A stretch of 64,000 nt of DNA from Nitrosomonadales bacterium. Lineage in GTDB: Bacteria > Pseudomonadota > Gammaproteobacteria > Burkholderiales > Gallionellaceae. This document shows, in pieces, positions 24,016 to 36,734 of this stretch. Where the stretch lies: contig JACQYW010000013.1 of NCBI GenBank assembly GCA_016208015.1, positions 124,001 through 188,000 on the forward strand, read 5' to 3'. The stretch's first letter is position 1. Every line of letters starts with the position of its first letter. The notes below the pieces were generated by a model. It did no database searches and had not been told where the DNA came from. It saw only the letters and a program-made list of their open reading frames with translations. The translations under genes and the position numbers were made by a program.

Positions 24016-25104
24016 TCATCTTTTTGCCCCGGCGGACAATGCGCGCAGGCGCCCTTGTTCCTGTTCGGCGGCATCCGGTGCGATCAGCCAGCCCTGCAAG
24101 TTATCCATCACCAGATCGGTCAGCGCGTGCATCCAGTCGTTCCGGTCATTGAGGCAGGGAATGTAGCGGTACTCGCCGCCACCCGCATGCTGAAAATCCT
24201 CGCGGCCTTCCATGGCGATCTCTTCCAGCGTCTCCAGGCAATCGGCGACAAAACCGGGGCAGACCACATCCACGCGTTTGGTTTTTTGTTTGCCCCACTG
24301 TTTGAGCGTGGCGGTGGTGTAAGGCTGCAGCCAGGCTGTCTTGCCGAAACGCGACTGGAAGCTGAGGGCGTATTGCTCCGGCTGTAGTCCCAATTCCTGC
24401 GCGAGCAGGCGTCCGGTCTTGAGACATTCGCAATGGTAGGGGTCGCCTTTTTCCAGCGTGTACTGCGGCAGGCCATGGAAACTCATCAGCAGTTTTTCCG
24501 GTCTGCCGTTCTTCATCCAGTAATCGTTGATGTTGCTGGCCAGCGCCCTGATGTAGCCGGGGCGGTCGTGGAAATGTTTGATGGTGCGCAGGGCGGGCGT
24601 GTTGCGCATCTGCTGCAGTTCGGCGAATACGATGTCGTTCACCGTGGCGGTGGTACTGGCGGCGTATTGCGGATACATCGGCACAACCAGGATGCGCTGG
24701 CAGTTCTGTTCTTTCAGCTTGCGCAGCACGGCGGGGATGGACGGGTTGCCGTAACGCATGGCGTAGTCGACAACGAACAGCGCTTTGCTGCGCTCGCCCA
24801 GATAGCCCTGCAGCAGGGCAGCCTGTTTTTCCGTGTAGACCCGCAGCGGCGAACCTTCTTTCATCCACACCGAGGCATATTTCGCAGCCGACTTCTTCGG
24901 GCGGGTGTTGAGGATGATGCCATTGAGGATCAGCCACCAGATGGCACGCGGGATCTCGACCACGCGCGGGTCACCAAGGAACTCCTTGAGGTAGCGGCGC
25001 ACGGCCTGCGGCGTTGGGGCATCCGGGGTGCCGAGATTGACCAGCAGGATGGCGGTCTTCTCCGGCGTGCCGTGGGTATGGGTTGGCTCGGTTCGATAAC
25101 TCAT
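24016..25104 (-). CDS. hemH: Ferrochelatase
   Basis: A 362-residue enzyme inserting ferrous iron into protoporphyrin IX, the last step of heme synthesis. The motifs [22 protein letters not shown] (catalytic His), ALSFQSRFG and [15 protein letters not shown] are conserved. The frame is open to 25179, but the ATG at 25104 follows the hrcA stop by 7 bases and gives the usual length. It is cotranscribed with hrcA. Strong heme demand would suit the small cytochrome encoded nearby. Confidence 0.96.
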   Translation of the reverse strand: MSYRTEPTHTHGTPEKTAILLVNLGTPDAPTPQAVRRYLKEFLGDPRVVEIPRAIWWLILNGIILNTRPKKSAAKYASVWMKEGSPLRVYTEKQAALLQGYLGERSKALFVVDYAMRYGNPSIPAVLRKLKEQNCQRILVVPMYPQYAASTTATVNDIVFAELQQMRNTPALRTIKHFHDRPGYIRALASNINDYWMKNGRPEKLLMSFHGLPQYTLEKGDPYHCECLKTGRLLAQELGLQPEQYALSFQSRFGKTAWLQPYTTATLKQWGKQKTKRVDVVCPGFVADCLETLEEIAMEGREDFQHAGGGEYRYIPCLNDRNDWMHALTDLVMDNLQGWLIAPDAAEQEQGRLRALSAGAKR

Positions 25105-25111
25105 CGTCGGA

Positions 25112-26131
25112 TCAGTGCTGGGAGAGTGCGTTACTGAGGAGCTTCGCGGTGATGTCCACGATGGGGACGATGCGCTCATAGTTCATGCGTTTGGGGCCGA
25201 CCACGGCGAGGGTGCCGATGATCTGTCCGTCCGCCGTGTACGGCGAGCTCACCACGCTGCACTCGTCCAGTCCGGCCAATCCCGATTCGTTGCCGACGAA
25301 GATATGCACGCCCTGCGCATGGCGGCCGGCATCCAGCAGTTGCAGCAGTTCGGTCTTCTGCTCGAACACGTTGAACAGGCTGCGCAACTGGTTCATGTTG
25401 GTGGCGAGGTCGTTGATATGCAGCAGGTTGCGTTCGCCGCTGATGACATAGTCCTCGCTCTTGCGCGCGATGGCCTCGTCGCTGACGGACATCGCGGCGC
25501 TCATCAGCGCGGTCATGTCGTGCTGCAACTGGCGCAGTTCGCTTTGCACGCGCTGGTGGATGTCGCCGAACGCCAGATCGGCATAATGCTGGCTGAGGAA
25601 GTTGCCCGCCTCGGTGAGCTGCGCCTGGCTGTAGTCCTTGTGCGTCACCAGCACGCGGTTCTCCACTTCGCCGTCCGGCATCACGATGATCAGCAGCACG
25701 CGCTTCTCGGACAGGCGCAGGAACTCGATCTGGCGCACGGTGATACTGGCGCGTTTGGGGGTGGCCACCACACCGGCGAAATGGGTGAGTTCGGAGAGGA
25801 TGTTGGAAGCCTGCGTCAACAGGCGGCTCGGGTTGTCCGGTTGCAACTGGCTTTCCAGTCGCTGCATGCGCGCCTCGGACAGCGGCTGTACCACCATCAG
25901 GGTATCGATGAACAAACGGTAGCCCAGGGCGGTGGGGACGCGGCCGGCGGAGGTGTGGGGGCTGGAGACCAGTCCCATCGCTTCCAGGTCGGCCATCACG
26001 TTGCGGATGGTGGCCGGACTCACTTCCAGTCCTGAATATTGCTGCAAAGAGCGCGAACCGACCGGCTGGCCGTCGCTGATATAGCGTTCCACCAGGGTTT
26101 TCAGGAGTATCTGTGCGCGGTCGTTCAACAT
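25112..26131 (-). CDS. hrcA: Heat-inducible transcription repressor HrcA
   Basis: A 339-residue repressor of class I heat-shock genes that binds CIRCE operators. The N-terminal winged helix shows [20 protein letters not shown] and [17 protein letters not shown], with the conserved SSPHTSAGR turn. The GAF-like region and a C-terminal [13 protein letters not shown] follow. The frame extends to 26356, but everything before ATG 26131 lies in the divergent nadK region. No CIRCE palindrome is seen in the 26132-26228 gap, so autoregulation is not evident here. HemH is encoded 7 bases downstream. Confidence 0.96.
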   Translation of the reverse strand: MLNDRAQILLKTLVERYISDGQPVGSRSLQQYSGLEVSPATIRNVMADLEAMGLVSSPHTSAGRVPTALGYRLFIDTLMVVQPLSEARMQRLESQLQPDNPSRLLTQASNILSELTHFAGVVATPKRASITVRQIEFLRLSEKRVLLIIVMPDGEVENRVLVTHKDYSQAQLTEAGNFLSQHYADLAFGDIHQRVQSELRQLQHDMTALMSAAMSVSDEAIARKSEDYVISGERNLLHINDLATNMNQLRSLFNVFEQKTELLQLLDAGRHAQGVHIFVGNESGLAGLDECSVVSSPYTADGQIIGTLAVVGPKRMNYERIVPIVDITAKLLSNALSQH

Positions 26132-26228
26132 GGCGGCAGATTCTAACACCAACGCACCGGGCATCATGAACCGGCAGTCTTGCATGCGCGTGGCGGCTAT
26201 ACCTCCGATATGGTTTAATCGCGCACTT

Positions 26229-27101
26229 ATGGATGCAACCTTCAAGACCATTGCCCTGATCGGCAAGTACAAATCGCTGGAGATCGCCGAGCCGTTGCTG
26301 AAGCTCGCCGATTTCCTGGCGGGCATGGGATTGAACGTGGTGGTGGACAATCTCACCGGTTCCCACCTGAAGCACCATACCTACAGCGAGATCGCGCTGT
26401 CCGAGATGGGCGGGCAAGTCGATCTTGCCGTCGTGATGGGCGGCGACGGGACCCTGCTCAATGTCGCGCGCACACTGGCACCGTTCAACATCCCGCTGGT
26501 CGGCGTCAATCAGGGGCGTCTGGGTTTTCTGACCGACATCTCCATCGACACCATGCAGCGCACCATCTCCGGCATGCTGCGCGGCGAATATGTCACCGAG
26601 CATCGCATGCTGCTGAGCGCCTCGATATCGCGCGACGGCAAACATATCTTCGATTCGCTGGCGTTCAACGATGTGGTGATCCATCGCGGCAACAACAGCA
26701 GCATGATCGAATGCGAAGTTCTCATCGACGGCGAATACCTGTACAACCAGCGTGCCGACGGTCTGATCGTCGCTACCCCGACCGGCTCCACGGCCTATGC
26801 TTTGTCAGCCGGAGGTCCCATCCTGCATCCGGCGCTCGAAGCCATCGCGCTGGTGCCGGTCGCGCCGCACACGCTGAGCAACCGCCCCATCGTGGTGAAA
26901 GGTGATGCGCGGCTGGAGATATTGATGCACCGCGCCGACGAGGCGAGAGTGCGCTTTGACGGCCACACCCATTTCGACCTGCTCCGCGACGACAAGGTGT
27001 CGGTGTCACGTTATATCGCACCGGTCTGTCTGCTGCATCCCAAGGGACACAGCTACTACCACACCCTGCGCGAAAAACTTCTCTGGAACCAGACGTTATA
27101 A
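26229..27101 (+). CDS. nadK: NAD kinase
   Basis: A 290-residue ATP- or polyphosphate-dependent kinase making NADP from NAD. The GGDGT motif is in VVMGGDGTLLNVAR, and the NAD site shows NDVVIHRG and ATPTGSTAYALSAGGPI. I start at ATG 26229, where the family begins; the frame is open to 26130 through the hrcA promoter region. A TTTAAT at 26214-26219 lies only about 10 bases before the ATG, so the message could be leaderless. The stop at 27101 is immediately followed by the recN ATG. Confidence 0.96.
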   Translation: MDATFKTIALIGKYKSLEIAEPLLKLADFLAGMGLNVVVDNLTGSHLKHHTYSEIALSEMGGQVDLAVVMGGDGTLLNVARTLAPFNIPLVGVNQGRLGFLTDISIDTMQRTISGMLRGEYVTEHRMLLSASISRDGKHIFDSLAFNDVVIHRGNNSSMIECEVLIDGEYLYNQRADGLIVATPTGSTAYALSAGGPILHPALEAIALVPVAPHTLSNRPIVVKGDARLEILMHRADEARVRFDGHTHFDLLRDDKVSVSRYIAPVCLLHPKGHSYYHTLREKLLWNQTL

Positions 27102-28763
27102 ATGCTGAAGAACCTCATCATCCGCGACTTCGTCATCGTCGACACGCTCGAACTCGATTTTTCGTCCGGCTTCACCGCGCTCACCGGCGAGACCGGCGCG
27201 GGCAAATCCATCCTGATTGATGCCTTGTCGCTTGCCTTGGGCGAGCGCGGCGATACAGGCATGGTGCGCGCCGGTTGCGAGAAGGCCGAGATCGGCGCCG
27301 AGTTCGATGTCTCCGCCATGCCGCATCTGCAAGCCTGGCTGCGCGAGCAGGAACTGGAAGGCGACGAAGGCATCTGCCTGCTGCGCCGCACGCTGGATGC
27401 CGCCGGGCGCACTCGCGGCTTCATCAACGGTCGCAGCGCCACCCTGCAACAGATGCGCGAAGCGGGCGAGATGTTGCTGGACATCCACGGCCAGCACGCC
27501 CACCAATCTTTGCTGCGCGCCGACTCGCAGCGCGATCTGCTCGACAGCCATGCCGGGCTGGGCAAGCAGGCGGAAGCGGTCTCGACCGCATTCAAAGCCT
27601 GGCAGACGCTGCACCGCCGCCGCCTGCAACTGGAACAGAACGCCGAAGCGGTAGCCGCCGAGCGCGAGTTGCTGTCGTTCCAGCGCCGCGAACTGGAGAC
27701 GCTGAATTTTGCCGTGACCGAATGGGCGGCCTTGCAGGCCGACCACGCCCGACTGGGGCATGCGGCCAGTCTGCTGGAGACGGCGCAGTTCGGGGTGGAC
27801 GTGCTGAGCGAGGCGGACACGGCCTGTCTGGCGCAACTCAATGCACTGGTATCCCGTCTGCGTGCGGGGCTGGAGTTCGACAGCGGATTGCAGGACACGC
27901 TGACCATGCTGGAGAGCGCGCAGAACGAATTGCAGGAAGCGGTATACGCGCTGCGCCACTATCAGGAAAGACTGGATACCGATCCGCAGCAATTGCAGCA
28001 GCAGGAACAACGCATCGCCGACGTGATGGAAGCCGCGCGCAAATACCGCGTGACGCCGGAGCAGTTGCCGGAGGTATTGGCGGGTATCGTCGCGCGACTG
28101 GACGAACTCGGCGGCAGCGCCGATCTGGCCGAACTGGCCAAACAGGATGAAGCCACGCGCGGCGACTATCTGAAAGCCGCAGCGAAACTGAGCGAAGCGC
28201 GCATCACGGCGGCTGATACCTTGTCTACGGAGATCAGTGCCGCCATGCAGACGCTGGCGATGCAGGGCGGCAAGTTCTCTGTCGCCTTGTTGCCGCTGAA
28301 CGAAGGCAATGCGCACGGATTGGAGATGGTGGAGTTCCAGGTGGCAGCCAACCCGGGCACGCCCCTGCGCAACCTGGCCAAGGTCGCCTCCGGCGGAGAA
28401 TTGTCGCGCATCAGCCTGGCCATCCAGGTCGCCGCCAGCCGCGCCGCCACCGTGCCGACGCTGATCTTCGACGAAGTGGACAGCGGCATCGGCGGGCGCG
28501 TGGCCGAGATCGTCGGCAGCCTGCTCAAGCAATTGGGCAAGCGCCATCAGGTGATGTGTGTCACCCACCTGCCGCAGGTCGCCGCCCAAGCCGATGCGCA
28601 ATGGCAGGTGAGCAAGGCCGCGCATGCGGGCAAGACCCTGAGCAGCATCAAGGTGTTGAACGAGGCCGAGCGCATCGAAGAGATCGCGCGCATGCTGGGC
28701 GGCGTCAAGATCACCGAAACCACGCTCAAACACGCCGCCGAGCTTCTGGGCGTCCCGGCATGA
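27102..28763 (+). CDS. recN: DNA repair protein RecN
   Basis: A 553-residue SMC-like ABC ATPase for double-strand break repair. The head domain has Walker A GETGAGKS near the N-terminus; a Glu/Gln-rich coiled coil occupies roughly residues 150-350. The signature SGGELSR and Walker B LIFDEVDSGIGG lie in the C-terminal half, with CVTHLPQVAAQ after them. The start directly follows the nadK stop with no spacing, so translation is coupled. No LexA box is visible in front because it is internal to the operon. Confidence 0.97.
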   Translation: MLKNLIIRDFVIVDTLELDFSSGFTALTGETGAGKSILIDALSLALGERGDTGMVRAGCEKAEIGAEFDVSAMPHLQAWLREQELEGDEGICLLRRTLDAAGRTRGFINGRSATLQQMREAGEMLLDIHGQHAHQSLLRADSQRDLLDSHAGLGKQAEAVSTAFKAWQTLHRRRLQLEQNAEAVAAERELLSFQRRELETLNFAVTEWAALQADHARLGHAASLLETAQFGVDVLSEADTACLAQLNALVSRLRAGLEFDSGLQDTLTMLESAQNELQEAVYALRHYQERLDTDPQQLQQQEQRIADVMEAARKYRVTPEQLPEVLAGIVARLDELGGSADLAELAKQDEATRGDYLKAAAKLSEARITAADTLSTEISAAMQTLAMQGGKFSVALLPLNEGNAHGLEMVEFQVAANPGTPLRNLAKVASGGELSRISLAIQVAASRAATVPTLIFDEVDSGIGGRVAEIVGSLLKQLGKRHQVMCVTHLPQVAAQADAQWQVSKAAHAGKTLSSIKVLNEAERIEEIARMLGGVKITETTLKHAAELLGVPA

Positions 28764-28800
28764 GGTATCATGCCGCCTGTTTTGTGAGAACCTAATCCAA

Positions 28801-29169
28801 ATGCGTATCCAGATCGTCCTTATTTCCGTTTTGCTCGCTTCATGCAGCAACGCCCAACTGCCCACTTTCACGCCCTACAAGGTCGAGATCCGGCAGGGCA
28901 ACCTCATCACGCAGGACATGCGCGCCAAGATCAAGCTCGGCATGACGCAGTCGCAGGTCAAGGCCGCGCTCGGCGCGCCGCTCATCAGCGATCCTTATCA
29001 CCCCAACCGCTGGGACTACATCTACAGCCTGGAACAGCAGGGCAAGGTCGTCGAGAACCAGCGTCTCACGCTGTATTTCAAGAATGACAAGTTGTCGCGC
29101 ATCGACGATGCCACGCCGCTGAAACCCGCCGGTCCGGACACTCAGGAGAAGAGCAATGGCAAAGGTTAA
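28801..29169 (+). CDS. bamE: Outer membrane assembly lipoprotein BamE
   Basis: A 122-residue lipoprotein of the BAM complex that inserts outer-membrane proteins. The lipobox LLASC places the lipidated Cys at residue 15. The SmpA/OmlA fold is seen in [16 protein letters not shown] and [12 protein letters not shown]. The C-terminal 20 residues are Lys/Pro-rich. A TATCAT at 28766-28771 may be a -10 box, without a convincing -35. Its end overlaps dapB by 14 bases. Confidence 0.95.
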   Translation: MRIQIVLISVLLASCSNAQLPTFTPYKVEIRQGNLITQDMRAKIKLGMTQSQVKAALGAPLISDPYHPNRWDYIYSLEQQGKVVENQRLTLYFKNDKLSRIDDATPLKPAGPDTQEKSNGKG

Positions 29170-29944
29170 GGTCGCCATCGCCGGCAGCGGCGGACGCATG
29201 GGCAAGGTGCTGCTGGACTGCGTGGCACAGGCCGATGATCTGGTATTGCACGCCGCGCTGGAACACGCAGGCAGCCCGCTGCTGTGCAGCGTGGTCGCCG
29301 ATGGCGTGAAGATCACCGCCGACATGGAGGCCGCGCTCAAGGGTGCCGACGTGCTCATCGACTTCACCCGTCCCGAAGGCACCCTGCGTCATCTCGAAGT
29401 CTGCCGCAAGCTCGGAGTGAACATGGTGGTCGGCACCACCGGAATGAATGCACAGGAGAAAGCGCAACTCGGCGCCGCCGCGCAGGATATCGGCATCGTC
29501 TTCGCTCCCAACATGAGCGTGGGCGTGAACCTGCTTTTCAAACTGCTGGAGACCGCCTCGCGTGTGCTCGACAAAGGCTACGACATCGAGATCATCGAAG
29601 CGCATCACCGCCACAAGGTGGATGCACCCTCCGGCACCGCGCTGGGTCTGGGGGAAGTCATAGCCAAGACTTTGGGGCGCGACCTGGAGAAGTGTGCCGT
29701 GTATGGCCGCGAAGGCGTCACCGGCGAACGCGATCCTTCCACCATCGGCTTCGCCACTGTGCGCGGAGGCGACATCGTCGGCGACCACACCGTGCTGTAT
29801 GCGGGCATCGGCGAGCGCATCGAGATCACCCACAAAGCCAGCAGTCGTGCCACTTTCGCGTTAGGCGCGTTGCGTGCAGCACGCTTCCTCAAGGCCGGCA
29901 AGGCCGGGCTGTACGACATGCAGGACGTGCTGGATTTAAAATAA
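29156..29944 (+). CDS. dapB: 4-hydroxy-tetrahydrodipicolinate reductase
   Basis: A 262-residue NAD(P)H-dependent enzyme of lysine and diaminopimelate synthesis. The dinucleotide-binding motif GSGGRMG is at the N-terminus; the substrate site shows [15 protein letters not shown] and the conserved [12 protein letters not shown]. An AGGAG ribosome-binding site lies inside the end of bamE, 7 bases before the ATG, so the two genes overlap by 14 bases. It supplies the peptidoglycan precursor and sits in a nadK-recN-bamE-dapB run. Confidence 0.97.
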   Translation: MAKVKVAIAGSGGRMGKVLLDCVAQADDLVLHAALEHAGSPLLCSVVADGVKITADMEAALKGADVLIDFTRPEGTLRHLEVCRKLGVNMVVGTTGMNAQEKAQLGAAAQDIGIVFAPNMSVGVNLLFKLLETASRVLDKGYDIEIIEAHHRHKVDAPSGTALGLGEVIAKTLGRDLEKCAVYGREGVTGERDPSTIGFATVRGGDIVGDHTVLYAGIGERIEITHKASSRATFALGALRAARFLKAGKAGLYDMQDVLDLK

Positions 29945-29953
29945 GGTTCGAGA

Positions 29954-30511
29954 ATGGAACAGAATAATCTGAAGGTTGCCGGTTTGGACTGGATCGGTCG
30001 CTATGTGGCGGTCATCCTGCTTTCGCTGATTCTTGCGACTGCTATCGGCAGTATGGATTTGTTCGTCAAGACCACGGTGGGCAAGCTCAACGCTTCGCAT
30101 ATCGTGCAGTTTCTGGGATACGGTGCAGCACTTGTTGCATTCTGGGTGCTGGGGCAGCGCGCCACCATAACCTTGCAGGAGCAGGGCGGGAAATGGTCCT
30201 TCATGCAGCACCTGATACTTCCGGCTGTGAGTTTGGTTGTTGTTGCGCTGGCGCACTCCGTTTTGCTTTTGTTGCTGAGAACCGTGATGGATGCTTCGCT
30301 GCGCAATATTTACAGCTGGATATTCATTCTTGGAATCCTGGCCTGTGCAGGCTGGTTGGTCATGGCGGTGCTGAATCAATCGGCTTCGCTGACCGCATTG
30401 TTCACGGATCGCAAACTGCGGAGCCGGGACTGGTGCTGCGCCGCTTGCGGTACCAGCTGCAGTGCGGCAGACAAATTTTGCAAACAATGCGGCAAGGCAC
30501 TAGGCGAATAG
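29954..30511 (+). CDS. Four-helix membrane protein with C-terminal zinc ribbon
   Basis: A 185-residue protein I do not recognise by name. About four hydrophobic helices occupy residues 17-150. A cytoplasmic or membrane-proximal zinc ribbon follows: CCAACGTSCS then KFCKQCGKAL, two CxxC knuckles 11 residues apart. Such ribbons often mediate protein contacts. AGGTTCGAG before the ATG gives a fair ribosome-binding site, 10 bases after the dapB stop, so it is probably the last gene of that operon. Base use is like that of its neighbours, apart from somewhat lower GC in 30000-30400. Confidence 0.7.
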   Translation: MEQNNLKVAGLDWIGRYVAVILLSLILATAIGSMDLFVKTTVGKLNASHIVQFLGYGAALVAFWVLGQRATITLQEQGGKWSFMQHLILPAVSLVVVALAHSVLLLLLRTVMDASLRNIYSWIFILGILACAGWLVMAVLNQSASLTALFTDRKLRSRDWCCAACGTSCSAADKFCKQCGKALGE

Positions 30512-30575
30512 CTTAGGCATTGCAAATCCGGGAGGCAGCCTGCAACCGGGTGCCCATACTCAGGGTTACTGGTGT

Positions 30576-31109
30576 TTAATAGACCAGCATCTTGATCCCG
30601 ATCAGGATCAGCACCACCCCGCCGAAGATCTCCGCCTTGCTCTCCAGCCAGGTTCCGCTGCGCTTGCCAATCAGTACGCCGACCCAACTGAACGCGAAAG
30701 TCGTCACGCCGATGATGAGGCAGGCCAGCCAGGCGTTGATGTCCAGCAGGGTCAGGCTGAAACCGGCGGCCAAGGCGTCGATGCTGGTGGCGATGGCGAG
30801 CAGCAACAACAACTTGTTGGTGATGGTTTCGATGTTCTCTTCGATGCCCTCATGCAGGCCTTCATAGATCATCTTGGCGCCGATCAGTGCCAGCAGGCCG
30901 AATGCGATCCAGTGGGCATAGGCCTCGACCCAGCCCAATACCCCCTTGCCGCCCAGATAGCCGATGAAGGGCATCAACGCCTGGAAAGTGCCAAAGAACA
31001 GGCCTGCCTTCAAACCGAGGCCGCGGGTATTGCCTTTTGAGCCCAAACCGATGGAAACGGCAAAGGCATCCATACTCAGCGCGACGGCCAATACGATCAC
31101 TTCGAACAT
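30576..31109 (-). CDS. mntP: Putative manganese efflux pump MntP
   Basis: A 177-residue membrane protein of the MntP (DUF204/YebN) family, six helices in two inverted repeats. The charged metal-site motifs are visible in each half: [12 protein letters not shown] near residue 12 and [11 protein letters not shown] near residue 108. It exports Mn(II). In E. coli the gene has a Mn-sensing yybP-ykoY riboswitch and MntR control. Here the leader from the TATAAT at 31162-31167 is only about 45 bases, too short for that riboswitch. It is divergent from carA. Confidence 0.9.
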   Translation of the reverse strand: MFEVIVLAVALSMDAFAVSIGLGSKGNTRGLGLKAGLFFGTFQALMPFIGYLGGKGVLGWVEAYAHWIAFGLLALIGAKMIYEGLHEGIEENIETITNKLLLLLAIATSIDALAAGFSLTLLDINAWLACLIIGVTTFAFSWVGVLIGKRSGTWLESKAEIFGGVVLILIGIKMLVY

Positions 31110-31161
31110 GTTGCGAGTCTCCGATCCGGTTGTTCAGCCGCTGTCTGCGTGGCGGCGCGGA

Positions 31162-31167
31162 ATTATA
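31162..31167 (-). promoter_or_regulatory. Consensus -10 box of mntP
   Basis: An exact TATAAT read on the minus strand, 53 bases upstream of the mntP ATG. The expected -35 position holds no good hexamer, so activation may be needed. Confidence 0.4.
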
Positions 31168-31210
31168 CGGTAGCGCCTGTTTGCAGTAGCCATGAGGTTT
31201 GCGCTTGCGT

Positions 31211-31239
31211 TTGATGCAGCACCCCTCTTCGGCTATAAT
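31211..31239 (+). promoter_or_regulatory. Strong sigma-70 promoter of carAB
   Basis: TTGATG (31211-31216) and TATAAT (31234-31239) are 17 bases apart. Transcription should start near 31246, giving a leader of about 65 bases before the carA GTG. Confidence 0.8.
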
Positions 31240-31253
31240 GCGCGACGAATCAA

Positions 31254-31283
31254 AAGCGGGATGGACAGACGTCCTTCCCGCTT
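31254..31283 (+). promoter_or_regulatory. Leader hairpin of carAB (possible attenuator)
   Basis: In the carA 5' leader, aagcggga (31254-31261) pairs with tcccgctt (31276-31283), and inside it ggac (31263-31266) pairs with gtcc (31271-31274) around an agac tetraloop, with one T-T mismatch. That is a near-perfect 12-bp stem right after the transcription start. It is followed by ctttatg, a weak U-run. It may regulate by attenuation or RNA stability in response to pyrimidine or arginine supply. Confidence 0.55.
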
Positions 31284-31311
31284 CTTTATGTCCAGTCCAA
31301 GGGAGCCTCCG

Positions 31312-32448
31312 GTGTCGCAAACAAGTCCTGCCATTTTAGTTTTAGCCGATGGGACAGTGTTTCGCGGAACCGCCATCGGTGCCTCCGGTAGCAGCGTCGG
31401 CGAGGTGGTGTTCAACACCTCCATCACCGGCTACCAGGAGATTCTCACCGACCCGTCCTACTGCAAGCAGATCGTCACGCTGACCTATCCGCATATCGGC
31501 AACGTCGGATGCAACCCGGAAGATGTGGAATCGCGCCAGGTGTTCGCCAGCGGCCTCATCATCCGCGACCTGTCCATGACAGTGAGCAATTTCCGCCGCA
31601 CGCAATCCCTGCCCGATTATCTCAAGGCCAATAATGTGGTCGCCATCGCCGGTATCGATACGCGCAAGCTGACCCGTATCCTGCGCAGCAAGGGTGCGCA
31701 GAACGGCTGCATCGCCAGCGGCGACGATGTCGACGCGGCACTGAAGGCGGCCAAGGGCTTTGCCGGGCTGGCGGGCATGGATCTGGCCAAGGTGGTGACC
31801 TGCGACAAGCCCTACGAATGGACGCAGACCGAATGGAAACTCGGCAGAGGTTTTGGCGACACCTCAGCACCCGGCACTCAGCACTCAGCACTGCATGTAG
31901 TGGCCTACGACTTCGGCGTGAAGCGCAACATCCTGCGCATGCTGGCCGAGCGCGGCTGCAAGATCACCGTGGTTCCGGCCAAGACCTCAGCCGCCGATGT
32001 GCTGGCGTTGAAGCCGGACGGCGTGTTCCTGTCCAACGGCCCCGGTGATCCCGAGCCTTGCGACTACGCGATCAACGCCACGCAAAGATTCCTTGAAGTC
32101 GGCATGCCGCTGTTTGGCATCTGTCTGGGGCACCAGATCCTCGGTCTGGCCTCCGGTGCCAAGACCGTGAAGATGAAATTCGGCCACCGCGGCGCCAACC
32201 ATCCGGTGCAGGACACGCAGACCAGGCGCGTGATGATCACCAGCCAGAACCACGGCTTCGCGGTGGATGCGGCGACGTTGCCGAAGAACGCGCGCGTCAC
32301 CCACATCTCGCTGTTCGACGGCACGCTGCAAGGCTTCGAGCTGACCGACAAGCCGGCGTTCTGTTTCCAGGGGCACCCCGAGGCGAGTCCCGGTCCGCAC
32401 GATGTGGACACACTGTTTGATCGCTTCGTCGCGATGATGGGCAAGTAA
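31312..32448 (+). CDS. carA: Carbamoyl-phosphate synthase small subunit
   Basis: The 378-residue glutaminase subunit of carbamoyl-phosphate synthase. The N-terminal domain shows [20 protein letters not shown] and PHIGNVG. The class I glutamine amidotransferase domain has the catalytic Cys in FGICLGHQ and the His/Glu pair in GHPEASPGP. The start is GTG 31312, with GGGAG 6 bases upstream; the frame upstream to 31192 runs through the promoter and is non-coding. One odd low-homology segment (STRHSAL-like DNA at 31862-31892, protein [12 protein letters not shown]) looks like a small local insertion between the two domains. Confidence 0.96.
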   Translation: MSQTSPAILVLADGTVFRGTAIGASGSSVGEVVFNTSITGYQEILTDPSYCKQIVTLTYPHIGNVGCNPEDVESRQVFASGLIIRDLSMTVSNFRRTQSLPDYLKANNVVAIAGIDTRKLTRILRSKGAQNGCIASGDDVDAALKAAKGFAGLAGMDLAKVVTCDKPYEWTQTEWKLGRGFGDTSAPGTQHSALHVVAYDFGVKRNILRMLAERGCKITVVPAKTSAADVLALKPDGVFLSNGPGDPEPCDYAINATQRFLEVGMPLFGICLGHQILGLASGAKTVKMKFGHRGANHPVQDTQTRRVMITSQNHGFAVDAATLPKNARVTHISLFDGTLQGFELTDKPAFCFQGHPEASPGPHDVDTLFDRFVAMMGK

Positions 32449-35670
<3,222 letters not shown>

Positions 35671-35687
35671 AAGAAGGGAAGTGCGGC

Positions 35688-36164
35688 ATGAGTAAGGTCC
35701 CATTGACAGTGAACGGCGCTGAGCTATTGCGCAGTGAATTGCACCGTCTGAAGACGGTGGACAGACCCTGGGTCATCAACGCGATCTCGGAAGCGCGCGC
35801 GCAGGGCGACCTGTCGGAGAACGCCGAATATGAAGCAGCCAAGGAGCGCCAGTCCTTTGTCGAAGGACGTATCGTCGAGCTGGAATTCAAGCTGGGTAGT
35901 GCGCAGGTCATCGACCCCAAGACGCTCAATGCGGATGGTCGCTGCGTGTTCGGCTCGACCGTGGTGCTGGAAGATACCAACAACGGCGATGTCGTGACCT
36001 ATCAGATCGTCGGTGACGACGAGGCCGATATCAAGAAGCGCAAGATTTCCATCAGTTCGCCGATCGCGCGTGCGCTGATAGGCAAAGTGGTCGGTGATAT
36101 CGCGGAAGTACAGGCGCCGGGCGGGATACGCGAGTACGAAGTCGTGGAAGTCCAGTACATCTAA
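35688..36164 (+). CDS. greA: Transcription elongation factor GreA
   Basis: A 158-residue RNA polymerase secondary-channel factor. It stimulates transcript cleavage to rescue backtracked complexes. The N-terminal coiled coil holds the acidic tip region ARAQGDLSENAEYEAAKE, and the C-terminal FKBP-like domain ends SPIARALIGKVVGD...GIREYEVVEV. It follows carB by 17 bases, with a GAAGGGAAG ribosome-binding site, and is likely cotranscribed with carAB as in many proteobacteria. A small hairpin near 36177-36194 lies between it and the convergent yhbY. Confidence 0.97.
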   Translation: MSKVPLTVNGAELLRSELHRLKTVDRPWVINAISEARAQGDLSENAEYEAAKERQSFVEGRIVELEFKLGSAQVIDPKTLNADGRCVFGSTVVLEDTNNGDVVTYQIVGDDEADIKKRKISISSPIARALIGKVVGDIAEVQAPGGIREYEVVEVQYI

Positions 36165-36205
36165 ACCCCGCTTGGTCTCCCTTCACAATGGGAGGTTGCG
36201 AGTGA

Positions 36206-36550
36206 TCAGGAGCGACTGGCGAGCTGCTTCTTGGTGAGAGGTTTCCCTTTTGGACGCTTGGGCGCCTTGGCGATGGGTTTCTCCTGCGGGCGATACACCA
36301 CCAACACCTTGCCGATATGTTGTACGGGGCCTGCATTCATCAGTTCGCATATCTCTTGAAGCATGGCCGCGCGTGCATCACGGTCGTCATTCATCACACG
36401 GATCTTCATCAGGTCGTGGCTTTTCAGGCTGCGTTCGATCTCGCCCAGCACAGCGGGCGTCAGTCCGGCATTGCCGATGATGACGACAGGATGGAGGGCG
36501 TGGGCGCGCGCCTTGAGATCGCGGCGTTGTGTTACTGAGAGAGATAGCAT
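36206..36550 (-). CDS. yhbY: Ribosome assembly RNA-binding protein YhbY
   Basis: A 114-residue CRS1-YhbY (CRM) domain protein that associates with pre-50S particles. The conserved start LSVTQRRDLKARAHALHPVVIIGNAGLT is complete, as are LKSHDLMKIRV and the GKVLVVYRP segment. The C-terminal 20 residues are Lys-rich and extend beyond the E. coli protein (97). It is divergent from rlmE, another 50S-biogenesis gene, across a 145-bp near-palindrome. Convergent with greA. Confidence 0.95.
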   Translation of the reverse strand: MLSLSVTQRRDLKARAHALHPVVIIGNAGLTPAVLGEIERSLKSHDLMKIRVMNDDRDARAAMLQEICELMNAGPVQHIGKVLVVYRPQEKPIAKAPKRPKGKPLTKKQLASRS

Positions 36551-36584
36551 TGAATAACCTTCCTGATTTAAGGCACGAATTCTA

Positions 36585-36729
36585 TCAGGTTACCGCCAAA
36601 ATCGCTGAGCGAGCGATCTGCGGCGTTGCATGGTGCTCGCTTCTTCGCCTACCTTTGAGGTATGTCTCGGTCGCTGCGCGCCATGCGCCTTGCATCTCAT
36701 CTCGCTCAACTATTTTTGCAATAACCTGA
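36585..36729. repeat. 145-bp near-palindrome filling the yhbY/rlmE gap
   Basis: The left arm from 36585 (tcaggtta) and the right arm ending at 36729 (taacctga) are reverse complements along their length. The outer 29 positions match at 24. Further in, TGC and GCATGG-GC blocks match with a one-base shift, and the centre is tacct-ttg-aggta at 36650-36662. The element occupies almost the whole intergenic region, ending 5 bases before the rlmE ATG, so it must contain the rlmE promoter and leader. It resembles a MITE or large hairpin repeat. No open frame. Confidence 0.75.
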
Positions 36730-36734
36730 ACACG

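Noticed and set aside
26132-26228. CIRCE operator between hrcA and nadK
   Set aside because: No TTAGCACTC-N9-GAGTGCTAA-like dyad is present in the gap.
31110-31167. Possible yybP-ykoY manganese riboswitch before mntP
   Set aside because: The leader from the -10 box to the ATG is only about 45 bases and lacks the conserved GGGGAGTAG-type core.
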